The notes under the pieces are model-generated. The model was not told where the DNA came from and made no database searches. It worked only from the letters and a program-made list of their open reading frames with translations. 64,000 nt of DNA from Caulobacteraceae bacterium (GTDB lineage: Bacteria > Pseudomonadota > Alphaproteobacteria > Caulobacterales > Caulobacteraceae), in NCBI GenBank assembly GCA_947475735.1, contig CANJLQ010000003.1:124001-188000 (forward strand), written 5' to 3'. The position numbers and the translations under genes were made by a program. This document shows, piece by piece, positions 17,306 to 25,636 of this stretch. Numbering within the stretch: position 1 is the first letter of the stretch; each line of letters begins with the position of its first letter.

Positions 17306-18835
17306 ATGCGTGAGTTGATCTTGTCCGCCTTCGTGGCCCTCTGCCTCGTCACCACCCCCGCCTTCGCAAAGGAGGATCGTCCCCGGGCGCAGGTCGACCA
17401 GGGGGTCGCCCTCGGCGAACGCGCCGGAGATATCGAGGTCTTCCGGGGTCTACCCTATGCCGCCGACGCGGGCGGTTCCAATCGCTGGAGAGCGCCCCAG
17501 GCGGCCCCGGTTTGGCATGGTGACCGGGACGCCGCGGCCTTTGGGCCGATCTGCACCCAGCGCGTGGGTCTCTCCTCCCCTGCCCTGCGTGCGCGTCCGC
17601 AGAGCGAGGATTGCCTCAGCCTGAACATCTGGAAACCCGCCGACGCCCAGGGCGCGCCGGTGATGGTGTGGATCCACGGCGGTGCCAACAGCTTCGGATC
17701 TGGTTCGGACGTTTACTACGACGGGACGCCGTTCGCGCGCCAAGGCGTGGTCCTGGTGACGATCAACTACCGCGTCGGCCATCTCGGCTTCTTCGCCCAT
17801 CCGACCCTGGCGGAAAACGGTGGCAATCTCGTCAACTACGGCCTGCTCGACCAGATCGCCGCGCTTCGCTGGGTTCAGAACAACATCAGCGCCTTCGGAG
17901 GCGACCCCGCCGACGTCACAATCTTCGGAGAGAGCGCGGGCGGCGCCGCAGTCCTCAACCTGCTCGCCTCCCCCGATGCGCGTGGTCTGTTCGCCAAGGC
18001 GGCCGTCCAGTCCGGTGGCGGCCTGCGGCTGCCCCGGGACGTCGCCGCCGTGACCCGCGAGGGTCTCGCGACTGTCGAGGCGATCGGCTTGACCGGCGAT
18101 GCGGCGACCGCCGAGGCCCTGCGCGCCCTGCCCGCCGACCGGTTCACGCAGGACGGCGTCCGGCCCGCCGTTCCAGGCTTCGGGCCGGCCGTGGGGGGCG
18201 CGGCCCTGCCCGAAGCGCCGCTCGCCGCCATCCGGGGCGGGCGCTCGGCCGAGGTGCCCTTGATCATCGGCGTCAACAGCAACGAGGCCAGCCTTATGCT
18301 GTCCTACGGGATGCAGCCAGAAGCCGTCATCACCCAGTTCGGAGGTCGCCTTCCCGCCCTCCTCGATGCCTATGGCCCAGCGATCAACGGGGACGATGCC
18401 CTCTACGCCCGCAGGCTTTATGGCGACGTGGTCTTCGCCTATCCCGCCCGGGCGGTGGCCATCGCCCACAGTCGCCGGGCGCCGGCTTGGCTCTATTGGT
18501 TCGACTATGTCGCCGAAGGCCGACGGAGCGAGGTCACCGGCGTCGCCCACGCCGCCGAGATTCCCTATGTCTTCGATACCTCGCGCGAGGCGGCCGGCCT
18601 GCCGCCGATATCGTTGGCGGATCAGGCTTATGCGTCCGGCGTCAACGCCTGTTTCGCCAGCCTGGCCCTGACCGGCCGCCCGACAGACGCCGCACTGTGC
18701 GCAGGCTGGTCGCCCTATGATCGCGAGCGTGACAATTGGTTCGCATTTGACCCCACGCCGAGGGAGATCGAGGGCCGAGACCGTCGCCCGCTGGACGCCA
18801 TCGGGGCCGCCCTGGCACGGCTGAATCTCGACTGA
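17306..18835 (+). CDS. Exported type-B carboxylesterase
   Basis: 509 residues, type-B carboxylesterase / para-nitrobenzyl esterase family. It has a cleavable signal peptide (about residues 1-21, FVALCLVTTPAFA), SEDCLSLNIWKP, the oxyanion motif HGGANSFGSG and the nucleophile S210 in FGESAGG; the acid (SNEASL) and the base His (VAHAAEIPY) are both in place. ATG 17306 has GGAAG at 17292-17296. It should cleave an ester bond in the periplasm. It is placed between an MFS transporter and an M28-like protein, with 4-5 bp gaps, in one operon. Confidence 0.92.
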   Translation: MRELILSAFVALCLVTTPAFAKEDRPRAQVDQGVALGERAGDIEVFRGLPYAADAGGSNRWRAPQAAPVWHGDRDAAAFGPICTQRVGLSSPALRARPQSEDCLSLNIWKPADAQGAPVMVWIHGGANSFGSGSDVYYDGTPFARQGVVLVTINYRVGHLGFFAHPTLAENGGNLVNYGLLDQIAALRWVQNNISAFGGDPADVTIFGESAGGAAVLNLLASPDARGLFAKAAVQSGGGLRLPRDVAAVTREGLATVEAIGLTGDAATAEALRALPADRFTQDGVRPAVPGFGPAVGGAALPEAPLAAIRGGRSAEVPLIIGVNSNEASLMLSYGMQPEAVITQFGGRLPALLDAYGPAINGDDALYARRLYGDVVFAYPARAVAIAHSRRAPAWLYWFDYVAEGRRSEVTGVAHAAEIPYVFDTSREAAGLPPISLADQAYASGVNACFASLALTGRPTDAALCAGWSPYDRERDNWFAFDPTPREIEGRDRRPLDAIGAALARLNLD

Positions 18836-18840
18836 TCTCG

Positions 18841-20271
18841 ATGACGCTGCAGAACAGACGCCAGTTCGCGGCGTCCCTCACGGCAGCACCCTTGTTTTGC
18901 GCCAGCGCTGCGCAAGACGATGCCGGCCCGCTGTCACCGGCGTCGCTGATCGCCGATCTGACTGCGGTGACGGCAGTGTCGCGCCGGGCGAAGGCGGATG
19001 GATTGCTGGACTACGGTCGCGTTCCCGGAACGATCTACGATGGGATGACGGCTTCCTGGCTGGAGCGCCGGTTTCGCGAGGCCGGACTGTCCGAGGTCCG
19101 GCAAGATCCCTACCACCTGCCCGATCCAGAATGGATGCTGGACGCCGTCTCGCTGGATATCGACACCGGGACCGGGATCCTGCCGATGTCTTCGGCCTTT
19201 ACGCCCGACCAGTCCCCGGTGACCCCGCCAGACGGAATCACTGCAGAGCTCATCGACATCGGCGACGGCTCTGCAGAGGCGCGGGCCGGCCGGGACCTGA
19301 GTGGCAAGATCGTTCTCGTCCATAGCCGGGTCGAGGGCATCGCCTACGATCATCCCGCCCGCACCCTTGTGCCGGAACTCGAACAGACTGGTATCGCGGG
19401 CCTCATCCTGGCCATTCGCCAGCCTGGCGACCCCCAGACGCGCTATGCGGTCCAGCCCGGACCGCTTCGGTTCCGGGTCACGCGGGCCCCTTGGGTCACC
19501 ATCTCCGGAGCCGACGCCCGCACCCTGAGCACGCTGATCGATCAGGCGCCGGTGTCCGCGCGTCTGAAGGCCACCGTCAAAGTTCAGGGCCGCATCACCC
19601 CGCCGGGCCGCTCGCAGAACGTCATGGGCATCTTGCCCGGCAGGACCGACGAGGTGATCCTGATCACCGCACACACCGATAGCCGCTGGGAAGGCGCGAC
19701 CGACAATGCCAGCGGGATCAGCCTGCTCCTGGGTTTGGCCCAACATTTCGCCTCACGCCCAAGGCCCGAGCGCACGCTCGTGTTCGTGGCCACAGGTGGC
19801 CACCACAACGGTCCGTCCAGCGGTCAGAAGCGTATAATCGCCGCTCACCCGGGCCTGATCGCCCGCTGCGCGCTGATCGTGAACCTTGAGCACGTCGGAT
19901 CGCGTGAGCCTGATGGTCGCGGCGGCCTGCAAGCCGCAGCCGGACCCAACGTCATGTTCGTCCCGAACCAGAACCCCGCCCTGCTGCGTCTGGTCGAGGA
20001 AGGCGTCGCGGCCCACGACGTACCGGTTCTACGACCGGTCCAGACCTTCTGGACAGCCGACTATTACGTTCACGCCCGACTGGCGACCCCGGCGGTCATG
20101 ATCCTGCAGCCCTCGTTCTGGTACCACACCGAGGCCGACACCCTGGACAAGATAGATCCAGCCGGGCTCTCTGCGATGGCCAGACTCCATGCCGACATCA
20201 TCGCCGGCGCCGACCAGGTGTCGCGGGCAGACCTCAGGCTTGGCGTGCCATCACTGAGCTATGGAACCTGA
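18841..20271 (+). CDS. Exported M28-family peptidase-like protein
   Basis: 476 residues, with a short twin-arginine-like N-terminus (NRRQFAASLTAAPLFCASA), a PA-type insert at about 120-230 and an M28 catalytic core. The first metal motif AHTDSRW and the DNASG motif are intact, as is the last His (FWYHTEADT). The Glu pair that provides the base and a metal ligand in M28 is replaced by HH (TGGHHNG), and the following Asp by Glu (NLEHVG). This pattern suggests an altered or non-peptidase activity, for example on an amide. It is the last gene of the MFS - carboxylesterase - M28 unit. A second, more degenerate M28 homologue lies at 12312-13550. Confidence 0.82.
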   Translation: MTLQNRRQFAASLTAAPLFCASAAQDDAGPLSPASLIADLTAVTAVSRRAKADGLLDYGRVPGTIYDGMTASWLERRFREAGLSEVRQDPYHLPDPEWMLDAVSLDIDTGTGILPMSSAFTPDQSPVTPPDGITAELIDIGDGSAEARAGRDLSGKIVLVHSRVEGIAYDHPARTLVPELEQTGIAGLILAIRQPGDPQTRYAVQPGPLRFRVTRAPWVTISGADARTLSTLIDQAPVSARLKATVKVQGRITPPGRSQNVMGILPGRTDEVILITAHTDSRWEGATDNASGISLLLGLAQHFASRPRPERTLVFVATGGHHNGPSSGQKRIIAAHPGLIARCALIVNLEHVGSREPDGRGGLQAAAGPNVMFVPNQNPALLRLVEEGVAAHDVPVLRPVQTFWTADYYVHARLATPAVMILQPSFWYHTEADTLDKIDPAGLSAMARLHADIIAGADQVSRADLRLGVPSLSYGT

Positions 20272-20744
20272 GCGAACAGGCTTGCGGGCTCTGTCAGCTC
20301 CAATGCACGCTCGGTCAGGCGTAGCCTTTAAACCGCCCAATAGCCCGTTCGAAAAAGACCCACGATCCGGTCCGCTGGTCTGGCTCGTCGCCCGAGGTGA
20401 TCCGGACGATGGTGACGATGTACGTGAAGTTCCCGCTGTCGCTCAGGAAAACGCGCAGCTGCTCCGGCTGACTGGCAGAATCCCGCCGCACAAGGCTCGC
20501 GTCACCTGCCCTAGCCGCGTCGACAGGAGCCGAGTTCGCGTCGGACTGCCCGCACCGCCACCAGCCACACCGGTGTTCTCTGCCTGAAGAGATTTCGGGG
20601 TCGGGCCTCCCGGACCCAGACCGCCGAAAAAAACGGCGGAGCGGCACCAACGTCGAGACAGCAATCATCCGCGTTTACAACGCGTTGGGAGCTTCGTCCG
20701 GCTGGGTCTAGCGAAGACGAGCCACCTGCGTCACAAGGCGTGTC
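20272..20744. other. Intergenic region with ORF remnant and palindromes
   Basis: This is the only long non-coding stretch of the window (473 bases) and the boundary between the two catabolic islands. On the minus strand 20315-20668 is open for 117 codons; its last 45 or so residues (ending VFFERAIGRFKGYA) look protein-like, whereas the first 70 are Arg-rich and look like noise. It may be the 3' remnant of a lost gene. A CCGCCG-A7-CGGCGG inverted repeat lies at 20621-20639. No promoter, RNA or mobile-element end was recognised apart from the palindrome at 20670. Confidence 0.35.
20670..20684. promoter_or_regulatory. Putative MarR operator upstream of marR gene 1
   Basis: CGCGTTTACAACGCG, perfect 6-bp arms around a 3-base spacer, 60 bp upstream of the MarR start. 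Its GTTTRCAACGC core recurs at 25581-25591 upstream of the TonB receptor gene, which suggests autoregulation plus a shared target. Confidence 0.45.
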
Positions 20745-21227
20745 ATGACCTCGCCATCTGGCCAATCTTCGCGTCTTCGCGGAACGAGCGCTGTTCAGCT
20801 GGGCGTTCTGGATCACCTGCTGGGTTTTCGGATCCGGCGGATCCAGAACCACCTCTCGCGCGGCTTCGTTGATCAGATGGGGCCGGACGGCATGCGCCCC
20901 GGGGCGTTCTCGGCCCTGGCGCTGATCGCCGCCAATCCGGGCATTTCCCAGATCGCCCTGTCGGTCGAGGTCGGGTTCGACAAGGCGACGGTCGTGGCCA
21001 TCCTGGACGAGCTGGGCTCGCGCGGACTCGCGCGGCGGGAGCGGGACACCGAGGATCGCCGCCGGCACAATCTGTTCGTCACCGACTTCGGCAAGACGAC
21101 GCTCGAGCGGATGGCCCAGGAGGCCCGGACCAACGAACTCGCGGTCCACGCCGCCCTGACGGACGACGAGTCCCGCGAGCTGTCGCGGCTGCTGGACAAG
21201 GTCTACGACCACGCCTTCTGCCGCTGA
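20745..21227 (+). CDS. MarR-family transcriptional regulator 1
   Basis: 160-residue winged-helix protein. The segment from GVLDHLLGFRIRRIQNHLSR through GMRPGAFSALALIAANPGIS is the dimerisation and HTH part, and RRERDTEDRRRHNLFVTDFG is the wing with the typical MarR DRR motif. It is close in sequence style to the MarR at 28365-28859 (LLGFRxRRIxxHL, GGFSALGLIAANPG), so the two are paralogues. It sits at the edge of the aromatic island, convergent with the esterase gene. MarR regulators of such clusters usually sense the aromatic acid or its CoA thioester; the effector is not known here. Confidence 0.9.
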   Translation: MTSPSGQSSRLRGTSAVQLGVLDHLLGFRIRRIQNHLSRGFVDQMGPDGMRPGAFSALALIAANPGISQIALSVEVGFDKATVVAILDELGSRGLARRERDTEDRRRHNLFVTDFGKTTLERMAQEARTNELAVHAALTDDESRELSRLLDKVYDHAFCR

Positions 21228-21236
21228 TGGCGCGCC

Positions 21237-22850
21237 TCAGGGGGCGGGGTGCGCCAGTCTTGACGGGGTGCCGGTCGAAGGCTTCTGACGCTCGAAGAAG
21301 TCAAAGATGCCCGGCAGGCTGAGCCCGAACGAGTTGCCGTGGTTGGCACCCGGCGTCTCCAGATAGGTCACCCCCTGCCCCCGCATCAGCAGGTCGGCGG
21401 CCAGGCGGCGCTGTGAGTCTAGCGACAGCGGGTCGTCGTCGCCCTGGGCAATCAGGATCCCCATGGTCCGCAGCCGATCGAAGTCATAGTCGTCGGTGAA
21501 GAAGGGCCCGGCCGAGGCGGCCGCCCCCGCCCATCGCTCCGGGTACTTGTGCGCCAGATACCATGTGCCGCCGCCGCCCATGGAGTGACCCGTGACGAAG
21601 GCGCGGGTCGTGTCGGCTCCATACTCGGCGGCGACCAGGTCCAGCGTCTCCAGCGCATCCTGTTCGCTCAAGGCCCGCATCCGCTGGGTCGCGGCGTCGC
21701 CCAGGTCCCGGCCCTCGCGGGTGTCGGAACCATAGACGGCAGGCAGGCGGACCGGGCTGCCCCATGTGCCGATGGGGCGATAACCAAAGGGCGAGACGAC
21801 GATATAGCCGTACAGCTCGGCCAGCTTGCCGAAGCGACCGTCGTTATAGATCAGCATCTCGTTCTCGTCCGATCCGCCGCCATGCAGGGCCAGGACGATC
21901 GGCAGGGAATACTCCGGCGTCCACCAGGTCGGCACGTAGATGCGGTAGGGCATGATCTCGCCCGAGGCCGGAAAATGGCGGGCGCGATCCTGATCGCCGA
22001 CGCCGCGCACGACGATATCGCGGCCTGCCTCCAGCGCAGTCAGGACGGCCTCGGAGCGGTCGAGACGACGCTGGAAGTCTGCGCGCTCCAGGTCCCGCGC
22101 GCCACCGTTGACGGTGCGGACCAGGTCGAAGGGATAGAGCACGGACGCCTCGGCCTCCGGGCCGGCGGTGACGGCGGCGAGACGGCGGCGGGTGTCGGCC
22201 TCGCGTTCGGCCAGGTTCGGCACGAGCACAACCTCGGCGCTGGATTGAGCGACGACGGCGGAGCCTGACAGGACCTCGATGGCCAGACGGCGACGGCCCT
22301 GCGACGCAGACGGTGCCGAAAGAGACACGGGGGCGTCGGCGTTCGCAGTCAGAGGCCGCTCGCCTAGCGGCACGGCGACCCCGTCCGGCCCCACCACCGA
22401 CACCCGGACACGGGCATCGGCGGGCGCGGCGGCGGGATAGGCCTGAGACACCCCGAGCCGCAATGGCGCGCTGGCGTCGGCGATAACGGCGACCGGTCGG
22501 AACGACAACGACCCGGCGTATTCGGCGGCCGGAGACCAGGCGATGCCGTCGGCGATCGCGCGGGCCTGGGCCAGGGCGCGGGCGGCCTCGTCGCGACGGC
22601 CGGCGGCCAGGCTGGTCTCGGCCTGTGTCACCAGGGCCAGGGCGGCGTCGCGCCGATCGGCGAGGGCCGGATCGGCGGTAATCCAGGACCGCAACATCCG
22701 CACCGACATCTCGGGGGCGGACGACATCCGGGCCCGGTCGCGCATCATGGCGACCCTGTCCGGCGGAGGGGGCGCGGCCTGGGCCCAGACCGCGCCGGCC
22801 GACAGAGTCAGGACGCACAGCCCGACCGCGAGGCTTCTGAGGGACCTCAT
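21237..22850 (-). CDS. Exported esterase, alpha/beta hydrolase with N-terminal domain
   Basis: 537 residues. A signal peptide (RSLAVGLCVLTLSAGAVWAQA) and a ~270-residue N-terminal region of unknown fold precede a C-terminal esterase domain. That domain has the PHB-depolymerase/feruloyl-esterase layout: LALHGGGSDENEM, nucleophile Ser in TGHSMGGGGTW, Asp in AQGDDDP and His in GANHGNS. It could release hydroxycinnamates or other aromatic acids from esters in the periplasm. ATG 22848-22850 is used; GTG 22859 overlaps the TonB receptor stop by 4 bases and is also possible. It is the second gene after the TonB receptor on the same strand. Confidence 0.87.
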   Translation of the reverse strand: MRSLRSLAVGLCVLTLSAGAVWAQAAPPPPDRVAMMRDRARMSSAPEMSVRMLRSWITADPALADRRDAALALVTQAETSLAAGRRDEAARALAQARAIADGIAWSPAAEYAGSLSFRPVAVIADASAPLRLGVSQAYPAAAPADARVRVSVVGPDGVAVPLGERPLTANADAPVSLSAPSASQGRRRLAIEVLSGSAVVAQSSAEVVLVPNLAEREADTRRRLAAVTAGPEAEASVLYPFDLVRTVNGGARDLERADFQRRLDRSEAVLTALEAGRDIVVRGVGDQDRARHFPASGEIMPYRIYVPTWWTPEYSLPIVLALHGGGSDENEMLIYNDGRFGKLAELYGYIVVSPFGYRPIGTWGSPVRLPAVYGSDTREGRDLGDAATQRMRALSEQDALETLDLVAAEYGADTTRAFVTGHSMGGGGTWYLAHKYPERWAGAAASAGPFFTDDYDFDRLRTMGILIAQGDDDPLSLDSQRRLAADLLMRGQGVTYLETPGANHGNSFGLSLPGIFDFFERQKPSTGTPSRLAHPAP

Positions 22851-22855
22851 TCCGC

Positions 22856-25510
22856 TCACCAGCGCTTGGACAGCTGGATCGAGGCGAAGCGCCCGATGCC
22901 GTTGGCCGTGGTGCTGTCCCAGCCATTGGTGCCGTTGATGACGACCGGGGGATCTTCGTCGAACAGGTTCAGGATATTGACGCTGATGCGCACGCCCGAC
23001 AGCGGGCCGCTCTCGTCCTGGAAGGAATAGCCGCCCGTCAGGTCGACGGTCTTCTGGACCTCGGCGTCGACGTTGGGGGTGACGGCCGTGTTCAGGTAGT
23101 CGCCGCCGTAGGTGTAGAACAGGTTGGCGTTGAAGCCGCCCATCCGCCAACCGGCGTTCAGACGTCCGCGCGACGCCAGCGGATTGTCCAGGGTGTTGAC
23201 CGTCTCGATGAAGGGCAAGCCCTCCAGAACCTGACGCGTCGAGTTGAAGGTCTCGGTGTGGCTGACGCCCACCGACCAGTCACCCCAGGCGGTGTCGAAC
23301 CGGTAGGTCAGATCGATGTCGAGGCCGTCCTGCAACAGGGTGCCGACGTTGGAGCGGCGGTTGTCGGCGATGTAGCGCACCAGCGACGGGTCGATAGTGC
23401 CGTTGATGACGTTGCCGCTGTTCAGAAGGGCGTTGATCTGGTCCAGCGTCGGACTGCGGTTGATGAAGACGCCGAAAACGTTCTCGTTGTTCAGGTTGGC
23501 GCCCGTGACCTGAATCCGGTCGGTGTATTCGATGTTGTAATAGGTCACCGCCGCCTGGAGGCCTGGCAGGAACGACGGGGTCCAGTCAAAGCCCAGCGAG
23601 TAAGTCTCGGCGTTCTCGGGCTTCAGGGCCGTGTTGCTGCCGTTGACGCTGAGGCCGGTGATCTGGGCCCCGCCATTGCGCGGATCGGGACCGGTATTGA
23701 TGAAGATGAAGCTGAGCGCGGTGCTGGAGTCGACCAGCGACGGGGCCCGGAACGATGTGCCCCAGCTGCCGCGCAGGTTCAGGTCGTCGGTGACGCCCCA
23801 GACCAGCGAGGCCTTCGGGTTGAAGGTGTCGCCAAAGTCCGAATAGTCCTCGTAGCGACCGGCCACCGACAGATCGAGCCGCTGCATGAACGGTAGGGCG
23901 TTGGCCTCCCCCACGATCGGCGCGAACAGTTCGAAATAGGCGGCCGTCGAGGTTCGGCTGTTGGTCTTGTCGTTGGTGAATGAGGCGGTGTTGGTGGGCG
24001 ACAGGGCGCTCTGGAACTCCTGGTAGCGGAAGCTGCCCTCATCATAGGAGGCGCCGAAGGCCCCGCGCACCTCGCCACCGGGCAGGCTGAACAGGGGGCC
24101 GTCCAGCTTGACCTCGAAGTGGTCGTTGACCGCGTCGGTGATCTGCCAGCGGAAGGCGATGATGCGCGAATAAACCTCGTCGCTGATCGGCCCGCCGAAG
24201 ACGTTCAGTGCCGTGTTCGGATTGGGATCGCGAAGGGCCGCAGCCGTGGCGGAGGCGTTGACCTGTTCGCCGCCAATGCCCGCGATCTCGGAGTCGGTGC
24301 TGTGCGCGTAATAGGTGTTCAGCTCCCAGTCGTCGGGCAGGGTCCAGACCATGCCGAAGGCGTTCTGGGTGCCGCGAACCTTGCTCTCGGTGGTCGCGCC
24401 TTCCCGCGGCAGCCGATACTCGATCGACTGGTTGGCCCCGGGGGCCACGCCGGGGATGCCGGTCCGATAGAACGGGTTGACCGCCGGAACACTGAAGGCG
24501 CTGCCCAGCGGCGCGTTCTGCGAGCGGACGCGACGGTCGGAGCGGAAGCCCTCGTACCAGACCTCGAAGTCCGGGGCGAAGCGCTGGCGCGCGGTCAGGA
24601 AGTAGTTGGTGCGGCGCTGCTCGGGCAGGAAGTCGCCCTGGAGACCGGCGTCATAGCGGTTCGCGTCGCCGGTGAAGGTCGGGAACGGGCGGCGGGTGCC
24701 GGCGACGTTGACGTTTGGGATGACCGACTGGGTCGAGCGCTGGTCTGTCCCGCCGCGCGAGCGCAGGTCGTTGGACAGGAAGGGCCGGTCGGCGCGACGC
24801 AGATTGCTGCGGTCGTTCTCTTCGAAGGCGAAGAAGATCTCGCCGTTGTCCCACACCTTGCCCAGGGTCTGGGTGTAGACCCACTGGTCGATGCCGTCTC
24901 CGGCACCGTAGCGGACCGAGGTCTCGGCCCCGTCGAAGCGGCGGCGCGTGATCAGGTTCACCACCCCGGCCACGGCGTCCGAGCCATAGACGGCCGAGCT
25001 ACCGTCCAGGACGACCTCGATCCGCTCGGTGGCGCCGGCCGAGATCATGCTGGGGTCGGCCAGTGCCTTCAGCACACCCGTGGGGGCCAGACGCCGGCCG
25101 TTCAGCAGAAGCAGGGTGGCCTCACTGCCGAGACCGCGCAGGTTGATGGACGAGACGCGGGTGGAGTTGGCGGCCGCGTCCTGGGCCCCGCCGGTGCGCG
25201 ATTCGTCGCCGCCGATGTTCACGACGGAGGGCAGGGTTCGGATCACGTCGGCGATGGTCGAGGCGCCCGTCGCGGCGATCTCTTCGCGGCTGAGGGTGGC
25301 GGTGGGCGAGCCGACTGTGGCGATGCCACGGATGCTGGTGCCGGTGACGACGATCTCGTCGACCTGGGTCGCCTCGTCCTCATCCTGATCCTGAGGCGCT
25401 GCGGCGGTCTGCGGCGCGGTCTGGGCCAGGGCGAATGTCGGTAGTCCCAAAGCGACGCTGAGCGCGCCCCATGCGACCGTGGCCAGTGCGAACGACTGTG
25501 TGCGAGCCAT
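22856..25510 (-). CDS. TonB-dependent outer-membrane receptor A
   Basis: 884 residues with signal peptide ending in LPTFALAQ, an acidic linker, a TonB box (VDEIVVTGTSIRG), a plug domain (ERIEVVLDGSSAVYGSDAVA) and a long barrel ending in SIQLSKRW. It belongs to the family of large receptors with GTSIRG and a C-terminal LNLFDEDPP-INGTNGWDS signature. A closely related paralogue is encoded at 32815-35520. ATG 25508-25510 is supported by AGGGAGG just upstream. Probable ligand: an aromatic ester or oligomer later cut by the esterase encoded 5 bp downstream. Confidence 0.93.
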   Translation of the reverse strand: MARTQSFALATVAWGALSVALGLPTFALAQTAPQTAAAPQDQDEDEATQVDEIVVTGTSIRGIATVGSPTATLSREEIAATGASTIADVIRTLPSVVNIGGDESRTGGAQDAAANSTRVSSINLRGLGSEATLLLLNGRRLAPTGVLKALADPSMISAGATERIEVVLDGSSAVYGSDAVAGVVNLITRRRFDGAETSVRYGAGDGIDQWVYTQTLGKVWDNGEIFFAFEENDRSNLRRADRPFLSNDLRSRGGTDQRSTQSVIPNVNVAGTRRPFPTFTGDANRYDAGLQGDFLPEQRRTNYFLTARQRFAPDFEVWYEGFRSDRRVRSQNAPLGSAFSVPAVNPFYRTGIPGVAPGANQSIEYRLPREGATTESKVRGTQNAFGMVWTLPDDWELNTYYAHSTDSEIAGIGGEQVNASATAAALRDPNPNTALNVFGGPISDEVYSRIIAFRWQITDAVNDHFEVKLDGPLFSLPGGEVRGAFGASYDEGSFRYQEFQSALSPTNTASFTNDKTNSRTSTAAYFELFAPIVGEANALPFMQRLDLSVAGRYEDYSDFGDTFNPKASLVWGVTDDLNLRGSWGTSFRAPSLVDSSTALSFIFINTGPDPRNGGAQITGLSVNGSNTALKPENAETYSLGFDWTPSFLPGLQAAVTYYNIEYTDRIQVTGANLNNENVFGVFINRSPTLDQINALLNSGNVINGTIDPSLVRYIADNRRSNVGTLLQDGLDIDLTYRFDTAWGDWSVGVSHTETFNSTRQVLEGLPFIETVNTLDNPLASRGRLNAGWRMGGFNANLFYTYGGDYLNTAVTPNVDAEVQKTVDLTGGYSFQDESGPLSGVRISVNILNLFDEDPPVVINGTNGWDSTTANGIGRFASIQLSKRW

Positions 25511-25581
25511 GGGCCCCCTCCCTAATGTTTCCATCCACGGCGACACTCCGGCCGCCTTGAGCCGCATGATGCACGTTATCG

Positions 25582-25594
25582 TTTGCAACGCAAA
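25582..25594. promoter_or_regulatory. Putative MarR-type operator of TonB receptor A
   Basis: TTTGCAACGCAAA has perfect 5-bp arms with a 3-base spacer, 72 bp upstream of the receptor start. It has the same arm-and-spacer layout as the palindrome at 20670-20684 and shares GTTTRCAACGC with it. Confidence 0.45.
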
Positions 25595-25636
25595 TCGTTT
25601 GGCATGGTTACAAATAGCGAGGCTGTCGGCGTGACC

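Noticed and set aside
20621..20639. CCGCCG-A7-CGGCGG as a rho-independent terminator of the M28 operon
   Set aside because: The A-run is in the loop rather than after the stem, there is no T-tract, and it is 350 bases from the stop codon.
24119..25444. 441-codon plus-strand frame opposite TonB receptor A
   Set aside because: Composition is typical of antisense shadow, with no motif; the minus-strand receptor is conserved along its length.
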